DNA from: JAHKLT01 sp046197865
GTDB taxonomy: Archaea; Methanobacteriota; Methanobacteria; Methanobacteriales; Methanobacteriaceae
DNA length: 64,000 nucleotides
Direction of reading: 5' to 3'
Assembly (NCBI RefSeq): GCF_046197865.1
Contig: NZ_CP166990.1
Location: 1,736,001 to 1,800,000, forward strand
This document shows positions 1 to 8,001 of the stretch, in pieces. The notes beneath the pieces were generated by a model. That model worked only from the letters and a program-made list of their open reading frames with translations. It was not told where the DNA came from and ran no database searches. Within the stretch, counting starts at the first letter, position 1; the number at the start of each line of letters is the position of its first letter. Position numbers and translations under genes: made by a program.

Positions 1-384
1 TCCTCCAGACAATTCATTAGGCCATCTATTAAGCCAAGACTCTTGAATTCCAAAGTCATTTATAATTTCATTATCAACATTCCATGATTCAAACAAAATA
101 TCTTTCATTTTCCATTTAGGATTCATTGTTAACTCAGGGTGTTGAAAAATTAATTGAACAGGATTAAAACCATTTTTAATATTGTTTTCTGTTCCATCAA
201 TAGTAACTTTTCCTTTACTTTTGTTATATCCTGATAAGATTTTACATAAGGTTGATTTTCCACCACCACTATCGCCAACTAATCCTTTTATCTCATTACT
301 TTCAAGTGAAATGTTTAAATCTTTAATAAGGTAATTTTTACTAGATGGATATTTGAAACTAATACCTTCTCCTTTTAATATCAA
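1..384 (-). CDS. ABC transporter ATP-binding protein (OppF/DppF/NikE-type), partial
   Basis: This is the N-terminal part of an ATPase whose C-terminus runs off the left edge. The visible product has a Walker A (GDSGGGKS), a Q-loop region (LIFQHPELTMNP) and reaches the ABC signature (ELSGG) at the edge. I place the start at a TTG whose TTGA overlaps the stop of the preceding ATPase gene by four bases, with GGTGAT just upstream as ribosome binding site. Two different ATPases next to two permeases and binding proteins is the standard layout of dipeptide/nickel (Dpp/Opp/Nik) importers. It should power substrate import at the inner face of the membrane. The substrate is not readable from this fragment; the shared upstream motif of the cluster makes nickel or another metal chelate plausible. 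Confidence 0.85.
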   Translation of the reverse strand, partial: MILKGEGISFKYPSSKNYLIKDLNISLESNEIKGLVGDSGGGKSTLCKILSGYNKSKGKVTIDGTENNIKNGFNPVQLIFQHPELTMNPKWKMKDILFESWNVDNEIINDFGIQESWLNRWPNELSGG

Positions 385-1367
385 TTTATCACCTTAGTTT
401 CTATTTCCAATATTTCATCTTTATATTCATTAGCTCTAAAACATCTTACTTTTTTATTTGAAATGTCTACTAATGGAGGAATATTAACTCCACATCTTTC
501 TGTAGGATTATCACATCTTTTATAATAAGGACAACATGAAGGAATCTCACCATGCAATGGTTGATGACCTTCAGTTAATTTAAAATCATTTTGAGGAAGA
601 GCATGGTATAATGCCTTAGTATAAGGATGGATTAATCTTTTTCCATCTCCACTAAAATCTTCTGTATTAACTACTTCAATAACATAACCTGCATAAAAAA
701 TAGCTATTTTATCTGCAACATTCAAAGCTGCATCAATATCATGTGTAATTAATAATACTCCGACATTATCTTTTGCCATTTGTTTTATATGGTTTAATGT
801 TTCTTTTACAGATTTTTCATCCAAACCTGGTGTTGGTTCATCAGCAATAACAAGTTTTGGATTATTCATTAAAGCTGTTGAAATTAAAACTCTTCTAGCC
901 ATTCCTCCAGATAATTGAAATGGATACATATCATCTACTTCTTCACCAAGTCCATATTTTTCAAATATTTCTCTTTGAAGAGCTTTTTTTTCAGCTTTTT
1001 CTGCATCATCAGAACATTCACCAATAACTTGTTCTGAAACTTTCATTAAAGGATCTAAAAATTTAACAGATTGAGGAATGAGTGATATTTCATCTCCTCT
1101 CAATTTTTCTTTTAAATCTTGATTTAGATTTTCACCACAGTAAGTCATTTCACCACTTAAATTAGCATTACTTGGTAAAATTCCTAAAATTCCATGTGCA
1201 AGTAAACTTTTTCCAGATCCACTAGAACCTAAAACTGCTACAATTTCACCAGAGGAAATTTCAAGTGATAAATCACTAATAACCTTTAATAAATTTTGTC
1301 TTAACCCAACAGTATATTGGAGAAAAGAAATTGATATATTTGAAACTTTTAATAATTCTTCTGACAT
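381..1367 (-). CDS. ABC transporter ATP-binding protein (OppD/DppD/NikD-type)
   Basis: 328-residue ATPase of an Opp/Dpp/Nik importer. Walker A GSSGSGKS lies at about residues 47-54, the LSGG signature at 152-155 and Walker B LVIADEP at 172-178. The C-terminus has the oligopeptide/dipeptide-transporter extension with a Cys cluster (SCCPYYKRC, then C) seen in this ATPase class. The start has a strong AGGAGGA six bases upstream. It is the fourth gene of a minus-strand run: binding protein, permease, permease, ATPase, ATPase. It would couple ATP hydrolysis to import through the two permeases. Whether the cargo is nickel, cobalt or peptides cannot be decided from the protein alone. Confidence 0.92.
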   Translation of the reverse strand: MSEELLKVSNISISFLQYTVGLRQNLLKVISDLSLEISSGEIVAVLGSSGSGKSLLAHGILGILPSNANLSGEMTYCGENLNQDLKEKLRGDEISLIPQSVKFLDPLMKVSEQVIGECSDDAEKAEKKALQREIFEKYGLGEEVDDMYPFQLSGGMARRVLISTALMNNPKLVIADEPTPGLDEKSVKETLNHIKQMAKDNVGVLLITHDIDAALNVADKIAIFYAGYVIEVVNTEDFSGDGKRLIHPYTKALYHALPQNDFKLTEGHQPLHGEIPSCCPYYKRCDNPTERCGVNIPPLVDISNKKVRCFRANEYKDEILEIETKVIN

Positions 1368-1377
1368 TTAATTCCTC

Positions 1378-2226
1378 CTATTCATGAGCATTAGCTGGAT
1401 CCAATAATTTTTGTAAATTATCCCCTATAACATCAAATACTAAAACTATAATAAGTAAAGCAAGACCAGGGAAAAATGCTAACCACCAAGCACCTGTAGC
1501 TAAATATTTCATTGATTCTGATAAAATTATCCCAATTGCAGGTTCATGAGGAGAAAGACCAAATCCTAAAAACGTTACACTCGCTTCGTGCATTATAGCA
1601 TGTGGGAATACTAAAATAGTACCTAAAATTATTTGTGTTAATATTAAAGGAAATATATGTTTTCTAGCTATCCATAATTTTGATTTTCCAAGATTTTCAG
1701 ATAAATGAATATATTCTGAAGTATTAATTTGTTTTATTTCTGCTCTTAACACTCTTGCAAGAGACGTCCAATGAGTAAAACCAACAGCAATAATAACTCC
1801 AAATGAACCTCCACCCAAACATAATGAAATTAATATAATCAGTAATAAATGAGGTATTGAAGCAAATAAATCTATTAACCAATTCACAAAACTATCTAAA
1901 TATTTATTTAAACTAGAAAGTAATCCTAAAATTACAGCAATAATAGTACTCATAATAGAAGCAAATGCACCTACTTGAATACTAAGACCTAATCCTTTCA
2001 TAGTTCTTGTAAACATATCTCTACCCATCCAATCAGTACCAAAAATATGTTCTAAAGATGGAGCCATGTTTCTTAAAGGAAAATTAGTAGTTATTGAACT
2101 AACATCAATGAAAAAACTATTAATTACAATTACAAGTAAAAATATTACAGTTAAAAATATAATTAATATAGTTTTAGCTCTTAAATTCATTTTTTTAAAT
2201 GAATGGCTATATTTTTCATTATTCAT
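1378..2226 (-). CDS. ABC transporter permease (DppC/NikC-type)
   Basis: Membrane component of the Opp/Dpp/Nik-type importer with about six hydrophobic segments. A first segment near residues 20-38 is followed by an external loop and the BPD_transp_1 core containing the EAA-type loop (around HLSENLGKSKLWIARKHI). The start is set at the ATG of MNNEKYSHSF: it overlaps the stop of the preceding permease gene by eight bases and has AAGGTG at good distance. A longer reading frame upstream would overlap that gene by 41 bases and has no ribosome binding site. It pairs with the adjacent DppB-type permease to form the channel. The N-terminal extension before the core is normal for the C-type permease. 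Confidence 0.9.
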   Translation of the reverse strand: MNNEKYSHSFKKMNLRAKTILIIFLTVIFLLVIVINSFFIDVSSITTNFPLRNMAPSLEHIFGTDWMGRDMFTRTMKGLGLSIQVGAFASIMSTIIAVILGLLSSLNKYLDSFVNWLIDLFASIPHLLLIILISLCLGGGSFGVIIAVGFTHWTSLARVLRAEIKQINTSEYIHLSENLGKSKLWIARKHIFPLILTQIILGTILVFPHAIMHEASVTFLGFGLSPHEPAIGIILSESMKYLATGAWWLAFFPGLALLIIVLVFDVIGDNLQKLLDPANAHE

Positions 2227-3208
2227 CAGCTTCACCTTCTTTAATTCTTGGATCAACAAAATTATATATTAAATCTGCTATTGCATTACCACAAAAGACA
2301 AATAATGAACTAAATAAGACTATAGCTAATAGTAATGGAACATCACTTTTTAAACCAGCAGCTACGGCTGCTTGACCAATACCCGGATATGAAAATACTT
2401 GTTCAACTAAAACTGCCCCACCAAATAATTCATTAAATGATAAAAACTGTAAAGTAATAGCTGGAAGGAGAATATTTCTAATCCCATGTCTTTTTATTAA
2501 ACTCCATCCACTTTCACCTCTTGCTTTTGCAAATAATATGAAATCATCAGATAAAACATTCACTAATTTATCTCTTGTATACATAGCTATTTGAGCAATT
2601 CCTAAGACACTTAAAGTTATTGCAGGTAAAATTAATCTATATAACCATTCGAAAAATGTTACATCTTCAGCTAATTTTCCAACAGGAACACCTAATCCCG
2701 TTGGGAACCATCCTAAATAAACAGAAAACACCATGAGTAAAAGTAAAGCTATCCAAAATGTTGGAGCTGCAAGTAAAGTATAACAATAAACTTTTACTAC
2801 TTTATCAATCCAAGATCCTCTATACATTCCTGCAAGAACTCCTAAACCAAATCCTAAAACTCCTGAAATTAACCATGATGCAAACATTAATGTAAGTGAT
2901 GCTAAAAATCTTTCAGAAATAACATCAATAACAGGTATTCTATAAATTAATGATACACCAAAATCTCCTTGTATTAAATTACCACCCCAATTAATTAATT
3001 TAGTAGTAATAGGTTCATTGACTCCCCAAAATGCTTGTAATTTAGCCACTTGTTCTGCACTAACTGCCATTTCACCAATATATGCCCTAACTGGATCGAT
3101 AGGAGATAAATCAATTAAAATGAAACTAATTAATGATACTGCAAATAATAAGATTATGAGTCTTATAAATTTATATCCTAAGAATTTACCAAGTCTCTTA
3201 TAATTCAT
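2219..3208 (-). CDS. ABC transporter permease (DppB/NikB-type)
   Basis: 329-residue inner-membrane permease, usual length for DppB/NikB. It has an N-terminal membrane segment (LIILLFAVSLISFILIDL), the conserved extracellular SPIDPVRAYIG-type segment, and the binding-protein-dependent permease core with an EAA-like loop (LFAKARGESGWSLIKRHGIRN). The start ATG follows TTAGTGAT four bases upstream. It overlaps the next permease gene, indicating translational coupling, and lies nine bases after the substrate-binding gene. Together with the C-type permease it forms the translocation path. Substrate specificity is unassigned. Confidence 0.92.
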   Translation of the reverse strand: MNYKRLGKFLGYKFIRLIILLFAVSLISFILIDLSPIDPVRAYIGEMAVSAEQVAKLQAFWGVNEPITTKLINWGGNLIQGDFGVSLIYRIPVIDVISERFLASLTLMFASWLISGVLGFGLGVLAGMYRGSWIDKVVKVYCYTLLAAPTFWIALLLLMVFSVYLGWFPTGLGVPVGKLAEDVTFFEWLYRLILPAITLSVLGIAQIAMYTRDKLVNVLSDDFILFAKARGESGWSLIKRHGIRNILLPAITLQFLSFNELFGGAVLVEQVFSYPGIGQAAVAAGLKSDVPLLLAIVLFSSLFVFCGNAIADLIYNFVDPRIKEGEADE

Positions 3209-3216
3209 TTAAATCA

Positions 3217-4836
3217 CTAAGCAGTAGCATTTACTCTTTTCCATTCCCAAATATTTTGAAGAATATCTGCACCAGAGTTTTTAGCTGGAGTTCCCATATC
3301 TATACTTTCATCAACCATATAAAGATTATCATGAGAAACAATCCAAAGCCAAGTTGCATCACCAGCTGGTCCAAAACCAGTAGTTCCATCAAATGCAGCT
3401 TGTTTCCATAATTCATTAGATGCACCTTCATCAGATGTAACAAGAGCTTGATCTAAATAACTATCCACTTGAGAATTGTTATATAATCCTGGATTCATAT
3501 AACTGTCATCAGCTTCTTTACTATGGAATTGTAAATAAACAGAGTGATATGGGTCTATGGAACTTTGTTGGAATAAGACTGCAGAACTATATTGATTTTT
3601 ATAAATGTCATCCCAATCAGTTCCAACTAGTTCAGCTTCAATACCTATTTCTTTAGCTTCTTCAGAAATAACAGTAGCTAATGCTTGTCTTACTTGATCA
3701 TCCGCAGTATAATAAATTTTAAATGATGCTTTTGTACCGTTTTTATCTACAATTCCATCACCATCTGTATCTTTCCATCCTCCTTCTTCAAGGATTTTTT
3801 TAGCTTCTCCAACATTAGAATCATTAACTTTTGCATCAGGATTACCATAATCTCTTGAATCTATTCCAGTATATTCAGGACTTCCATATCCATAATAAAT
3901 TTCATCGACTATTTTACTACGATTCATTGCAGTATTTAATGCTTTTCTAATAGCTATATCAGCTGTTACATTATTACCTATTTTATCCCCATCATCAGAT
4001 GTTAATCCAGTATCATTTTGAATAGGGAATGAAATTCCTTGAGCTCTTCCAGAAGATAAATTAATTAGTTCATAACCCTCAACGTCATTATCTACTTGTG
4101 TTATATCAATTCCTGCAATATCTACATCACCAGATTTTACAGCAGATATAGAAGCATCTCCTTCTAAAAAGAGCATAGTGATTTTTTTGAAAAATGGTTT
4201 TTCACCATAATAATTTTCATTAAGTTCAAAAATAGCTTGTTGACCTTTATCCCACTGAACTAATTTATAAGGACCTGAACCAATAGGATTTTCCCCATAT
4301 GTTTCATTATCATAACTTGCTTCTGGAACAATACCAACATATCTTAATTTCCATATAAATGTTGATTGAGCTTCTTTAAGATCAAACTCTACTGTTTTAT
4401 TATCAATAGCAGTTGCTTTATCTAAATTAGACATATCTAATTCTGAATTACTATGTCTAGCTTCATTAAAAGTGAAAGCTACATCTTCTGCAGTTAAAGG
4501 TGTACCATCAGAAAATTTAACATCATCTCTAATATGTACTATCCATTTTTTTCCACCATCTTCAACTTGATAATCAGTAGCTAAATCATTTATTATATTT
4601 CCATCATCGTCTGATTTAAATAAAGTACTTTGAATAAGAGGTTCAAAATTTACATGCCCACACCCCCAACCTGTAAGAGGATTAAAACCTGTTTCTGGTT
4701 CTCCAGTATGAGAAGCAGCAGTCATAACTAATTCATCTGGTGCTCTTTCAACAGAAGTACTAGTAAAAAATAATGCTCCGCCAATAATACAAACAATTAT
4801 TACAGCTAAAGCACCAATTAAATATTTTTTTTGCAT
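3217..4836 (-). CDS. ABC transporter substrate-binding protein (SBP_bac_5; nickel/peptide type)
   Basis: About 539-residue family-5 solute-binding protein with an N-terminal membrane anchor (about residues 5-27: a lysine pair then a long hydrophobic run) and no obvious lipobox. The body carries family features: LATDYQVEDGGKKWIVHIRD near 90-110, FSDGTPLTAEDVAFTFN near 112-128, and IGSGPYKLVQWDKGQ near 186-200. I use the second Met of the MEM start, because GGAGAT abuts the first ATG and sits six bases before the second. It is paralogous to the next gene upstream (5004-6620), suggesting local duplication. It captures substrate on the outer face and hands it to the permeases. Two GTAATAC repeats lie just upstream of the gene. 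Confidence 0.88.
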   Translation of the reverse strand: MQKKYLIGALAVIIVCIIGGALFFTSTSVERAPDELVMTAASHTGEPETGFNPLTGWGCGHVNFEPLIQSTLFKSDDDGNIINDLATDYQVEDGGKKWIVHIRDDVKFSDGTPLTAEDVAFTFNEARHSNSELDMSNLDKATAIDNKTVEFDLKEAQSTFIWKLRYVGIVPEASYDNETYGENPIGSGPYKLVQWDKGQQAIFELNENYYGEKPFFKKITMLFLEGDASISAVKSGDVDIAGIDITQVDNDVEGYELINLSSGRAQGISFPIQNDTGLTSDDGDKIGNNVTADIAIRKALNTAMNRSKIVDEIYYGYGSPEYTGIDSRDYGNPDAKVNDSNVGEAKKILEEGGWKDTDGDGIVDKNGTKASFKIYYTADDQVRQALATVISEEAKEIGIEAELVGTDWDDIYKNQYSSAVLFQQSSIDPYHSVYLQFHSKEADDSYMNPGLYNNSQVDSYLDQALVTSDEGASNELWKQAAFDGTTGFGPAGDATWLWIVSHDNLYMVDESIDMGTPAKNSGADILQNIWEWKRVNATA

Positions 4837-4881
4837 TTCCATATCTCCATAATTAATAAGATTTAATAATTTTAAAAAAAA

Positions 4882-4921
4882 GTAATACTTTATTTATAAA
4901 TAATCTCCAAAAAAGTAATAC
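4882..4921 (-). promoter_or_regulatory. Pair of GTAATAC repeats upstream of binding-protein gene
   Basis: GTAATAC occurs at 4882-4888 and again at 4915-4921, each preceded by an A run, in the spacer between the two paralogous binding-protein genes. The same heptamer or its complement recurs upstream of the next two genes of the cluster (6652-6690 and 7545-7562), so it is probably a shared operator. Nickel regulators of the NikR family act on spaced dyads in front of such transporters; assigning NikR here is inference. Confidence 0.45.
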
Positions 4922-5003
4922 ATTTTCATATTTTTTTATTATACAGTTAAGTTACATTATTTATTATAAATAGCTTTCTAAAAAAAAAGAAAAAGTAAAT
5001 TTA

Positions 5004-6620
5004 TTATGAATTTACTCTTTTCCAATCATAAATATTTCCAAAAATATCTCCACCATGAGGTTGAATAGTGGTTGTATTTTCTGAAATATCTAATGTATTA
5101 TCAACAAAATAAGGATAATCAACAAAAACTGTCCATAACCATGGTGCATCTCCTTTTGGTGAAATTCCATTACTACCATCCCATGATACTTGTGACCATG
5201 AAGAATAAGATGATTCTTCACTAGATTTCATAGCTTGATCCATATGTTGATTTACTTCAGAATTATTATAATATGATGGATTATCATATCCATTTCCTGC
5301 AAAATCCCCATAATATTGATGATATAAAGAAGAAGGATCTACACTAGCATATCCCCATACAACACCATTTGAAACTTTTTGGCTATCAATTTCATCCCAA
5401 CTTTTACCTTCAGCTTCAATTTCTATGCCAAATTCTTTTGCTTGTTCTGCAACAGAAATAGCAATTGCTTGACGAGTTGTATCTTCGGAAGGATAGAATA
5501 CCTTGAATGTTGCTTTTGTACCATTTTTCTCAACTATTCCATCATTATCTGTATCTTCCCATCCTCCTTCTTTTAATATTTGTTTTGCTTGTTCAATATC
5601 ACCATCTTCAATAGCTGCTTCATCATTACTCCAAGGTAAAGCAGAACCAATTCCATCAAACGATTTATTACCTTGGCCATTTAAAGGACCATCAATTAAA
5701 TCTTGTCTATTAATACCATAATTTAATGCTTTTCTAATATTTTCATCAGCAGTAACATTATTTCCAATAGCATATCCATCTTCAGTAGTATTGCCTTCAT
5801 TTGGAACTACAGGTAAAGAAATTCCACGAGCATCAACAGAATCTAAAATAATTGCACTCATATTTGAAATATCTTCTTTTGCATAAGATAATGGAACTTC
5901 TGCAATATCTACTTCTCCATTTTTAGCAGCTGCAAAAGCTGCATCATTTTCTAAAAATAAAATGGTTAATTTTTTAAATTCTGGCTTTTCATTATAATAA
6001 TCATCGTTTAATTCAAAAATAGCTTGTTGACCTTTATCCCACTGAACAAATTTATATGGTCCTGATCCAATAGGATTTTCCCCATAAGATTCATTGTTGT
6101 ATGATGCTTCAGGAACAATACCTAAAACACAAAGTTTATTAATAAATGTAGAATCACTATCACTTAATTTAAATTCTACAGTAGTATCATTAATTGCAGT
6201 TACATTTTCCATACTAGATAAATCACATGCAGCTCCAGATTCTTTAGCTTCATTATATGTAAATGCAACATCTTTAGCTGTTAATGTTGTATTATCATGA
6301 AACTTAACATTATCTTTAATATTTACTGTATATGTTTTTAAATCATCACTAACTGAATAACTTTCCGCTAAATCATTATTTAAAGACATGTTACCAGTTC
6401 TTTTTAAAAGTGTACTTTGAACTAATGATTCAGTTCCTGATGAACTTCCCCATCCTTGAATAGGATCAAAACCTGTTTCTGGTTCTCCTCCATGCGCTCC
6501 TACAGCTGCAACTAATTCATCAGGATTTCTCTCAACAGAAGACCCTCCTAAGAAAATAGCTGCCCCAGCTATACATATAACTAATACAATTCCTATTATT
6601 CCAAGATATTTTTTATCCAT
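5004..6620 (-). CDS. ABC transporter substrate-binding protein (SBP_bac_5), second paralogue
   Basis: 538-residue family-5 solute-binding protein closely resembling the product of 3217-4836. It has the same membrane anchor then SSVERNPDELV, the same PETGF motif, and an almost identical IGSGPYKFVQWDKGQQAIF segment. The start ATG follows GGAG by seven bases. The two proteins diverge most in the central lobe and at the C-terminus, which suggests two cargo specificities served by one permease/ATPase set. It is separated from its paralogue by about 170 non-coding bases with repeated GTAATAC motifs, so it may be transcribed from its own promoter. It is extracytoplasmic and membrane-tethered. Confidence 0.88.
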   Translation of the reverse strand: MDKKYLGIIGIVLVICIAGAAIFLGGSSVERNPDELVAAVGAHGGEPETGFDPIQGWGSSSGTESLVQSTLLKRTGNMSLNNDLAESYSVSDDLKTYTVNIKDNVKFHDNTTLTAKDVAFTYNEAKESGAACDLSSMENVTAINDTTVEFKLSDSDSTFINKLCVLGIVPEASYNNESYGENPIGSGPYKFVQWDKGQQAIFELNDDYYNEKPEFKKLTILFLENDAAFAAAKNGEVDIAEVPLSYAKEDISNMSAIILDSVDARGISLPVVPNEGNTTEDGYAIGNNVTADENIRKALNYGINRQDLIDGPLNGQGNKSFDGIGSALPWSNDEAAIEDGDIEQAKQILKEGGWEDTDNDGIVEKNGTKATFKVFYPSEDTTRQAIAISVAEQAKEFGIEIEAEGKSWDEIDSQKVSNGVVWGYASVDPSSLYHQYYGDFAGNGYDNPSYYNNSEVNQHMDQAMKSSEESSYSSWSQVSWDGSNGISPKGDAPWLWTVFVDYPYFVDNTLDISENTTTIQPHGGDIFGNIYDWKRVNS

Positions 6621-6651
6621 AATAACTCTCCATTATAATCATATTGCAAAA

Positions 6652-6690
6652 GTATTACAAATTTTAAAAAATTACATCAATGAGTAATAC
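6652..6690 (-). promoter_or_regulatory. GTATTAC/GTAATAC inverted repeat upstream of binding-protein gene
   Basis: GTATTAC at 6652-6658 and GTAATAC at 6684-6690 form an inverted repeat with a 25-base spacer, about 30 bases upstream of the 6620 start. The motif matches those at 4882-4921 and 7545-7562. It is a likely operator for a metal- or substrate-responsive repressor; the regulator is not identified in the window. Confidence 0.45.
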
Positions 6691-6783
6691 TTTTTAATAA
6701 TAAATTATTATTAATGCAATAAAAAATAGTTATGTTTTTGAATATATAAAGATTTCGAAAAAAAAATTAGAAAAATAAAAAAA

Positions 6784-7503
6784 TTAAGAGAAAAAGGAAT
6801 TTAGTCCTTTTGAAGCTATCAATTCAGCGAAAGCTCCTTGAGGAGTCATAACAATATTACCTTTGGAATATTGGTCAAAAGCTGTTTCAATCATTGTTGC
6901 TCTTTTTGTAGGATCATTAGCAGATTCTGCAACAGCTTTAGCTACTTCCATAACTGCATCTCCTCTTGAGAGACCATCAGAATCTTGTTCATCTCGAATA
7001 AAATCAATTCCAGTACTATTAATTTCTTGTCCATTAACTTTTAATGGACTTGCAGCTGCAAGAATAGAATCTAAAGCTTCAGAATTTACAGCAACCACCG
7101 CATCAATAGATACATTTTTTTGATATTCTACAATTTCCTTAGCATACTTCATAGATTGCTCATTATCTTCATACCAAAAAGCATCATGCAATAGCAATTT
7201 TTCACCTGCACCCTGTTCTTGGGCTTCTTGAGGTTCTGTTGCATTTGGATGTGTTAGTCCAGAAGGATAAATCGGAGTATATCCTGTTAAAGTACCATTA
7301 TTTAATTCTATAATAAATGCCATGTCACAACCACCCATTCCAGGCCTAGGTTCTCCTTCATCAACCGCACATACAAGTATATTTTTTTGACCTGTAGAAA
7401 GTTCCCCTTCATTGTCAAAAAATAATGCACCTCCAGTAACAATAATCAAACCGATTAAAATCACTAACAAGTTTGCAATAATAAGTTTTTTGGTACGTTT
7501 CAT
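6784..7503 (-). CDS. DUF4012-like, membrane-anchored extracytoplasmic protein
   Basis: Product of about 239 residues with one N-terminal membrane segment (after MKRTKK, about 20 hydrophobic residues) and an external domain. The domain begins NILVCAVDEGEPRPGMGGCDMAF and contains an IYPSG segment, LLLHDAFW and the IDAVVAVNSEALD stretch. This pattern recalls DUF4012 / LytR-CpsA-Psr-like proteins; family assignment is from memory of the motif order and is tentative. The start is set at the ATG preceded by GAGTGAT rather than an upstream in-frame TTG. It lies next to the metal/peptide importer, shares its GTAATAC-type upstream motif and points the same way, so co-regulation is likely. The function is unknown; a cell-surface role is inferred. 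Confidence 0.65.
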   Translation of the reverse strand: MKRTKKLIIANLLVILIGLIIVTGGALFFDNEGELSTGQKNILVCAVDEGEPRPGMGGCDMAFIIELNNGTLTGYTPIYPSGLTHPNATEPQEAQEQGAGEKLLLHDAFWYEDNEQSMKYAKEIVEYQKNVSIDAVVAVNSEALDSILAAASPLKVNGQEINSTGIDFIRDEQDSDGLSRGDAVMEVAKAVAESANDPTKRATMIETAFDQYSKGNIVMTPQGAFAELIASKGLNSFFS

Positions 7504-7544
7504 AGCATCACTCAATATTATAAAGAAATCATATAATTAAACTA

Positions 7545-7562
7545 TAATACTATCTGTATTAC
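7545..7562 (-). promoter_or_regulatory. TAATAC-N5-GTATTA palindrome upstream of DUF4012-like gene
   Basis: TAATAC at 7545-7550 and GTATTA at 7556-7561 form a perfect dyad with five bases between the arms, about 45 bases upstream of the gene start. It is the tightest copy of the GTAATAC/GTATTAC element found before the two binding-protein genes. Confidence 0.45.
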
Positions 7563-7655
7563 ATTATACTTAAACTTAAGCTTTTTATAAGATATTTTGA
7601 CATTTAAGTAAAAATAAGAAAAATATATATAATGAGTGTAATAAATTTAAGTTTA

Positions 7656-7672
7656 CCTAAAATATATTTAGG
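7656..7672 (+). promoter_or_regulatory. CCTAAA-N5-TTTAGG palindromic operator before ATPase operon
   Basis: A 17-base perfect palindrome (CCTAAA, ATATA, TTTAGG) lies about 25 bases downstream of a TATA-like AAATATATATAATG and 33 bases before the start of the small gene at 7705. The TTTAGG/CCTAAA half-site resembles operators of DtxR-family metal regulators, which would suit the downstream metal-type ATPase. The position overlaps the expected transcription start, suggesting repression. Confidence 0.45.
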
Positions 7673-7704
7673 GATATAATATAATAAATAAGGAGAGAAA
7701 AAAT

Positions 7705-7983
7705 ATGAAAGATACAATTGAAAAATTATACGACCATAAAGAAGCTTTATTATTTTGTGGAGGAATTGCAGCAGCAATTATAGGTAAGAAAGTACTTGAA
7801 AGTGAAAAAGTTAAAAACACAGCAGTAGATACAATGGCAAAAGCTATGGTGATTCAAAAAGATGCTGAAGAATCTTTCCAAAATATGAAAGACAGTGCTG
7901 AAGATATCTGCCATGAAGCTGAAGAAAAAAATAAAAAAGAAATATATATTGAAGACAAAGATGAAAAAAAGTCTAAAAAATAA
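7705..7983 (+). CDS. Small DUF6110-like protein, partner of P-type ATPase
   Basis: 92-residue protein with a short N-terminal region, one hydrophobic glycine-rich stretch (ALLFCGGIAAAIIGKKVL, residues 14-31) and a charged helical tail ending in a lysine/glutamate-rich segment. It has a good ribosome binding site (AAGGAGAG). It sits 18 bases before a P1B-type ATPase in an apparent two-gene operon. I recall small proteins called DUF6110 in this position beside HMA2-containing ATPases; that family name is tentative. It may be an accessory subunit or metal-handling partner of the ATPase at the membrane. Confidence 0.6.
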   Translation: MKDTIEKLYDHKEALLFCGGIAAAIIGKKVLESEKVKNTAVDTMAKAMVIQKDAEESFQNMKDSAEDICHEAEEKNKKEIYIEDKDEKKSKK

Positions 7984-8001
7984 CTTTTCTAGAGCCATTA
8001 T

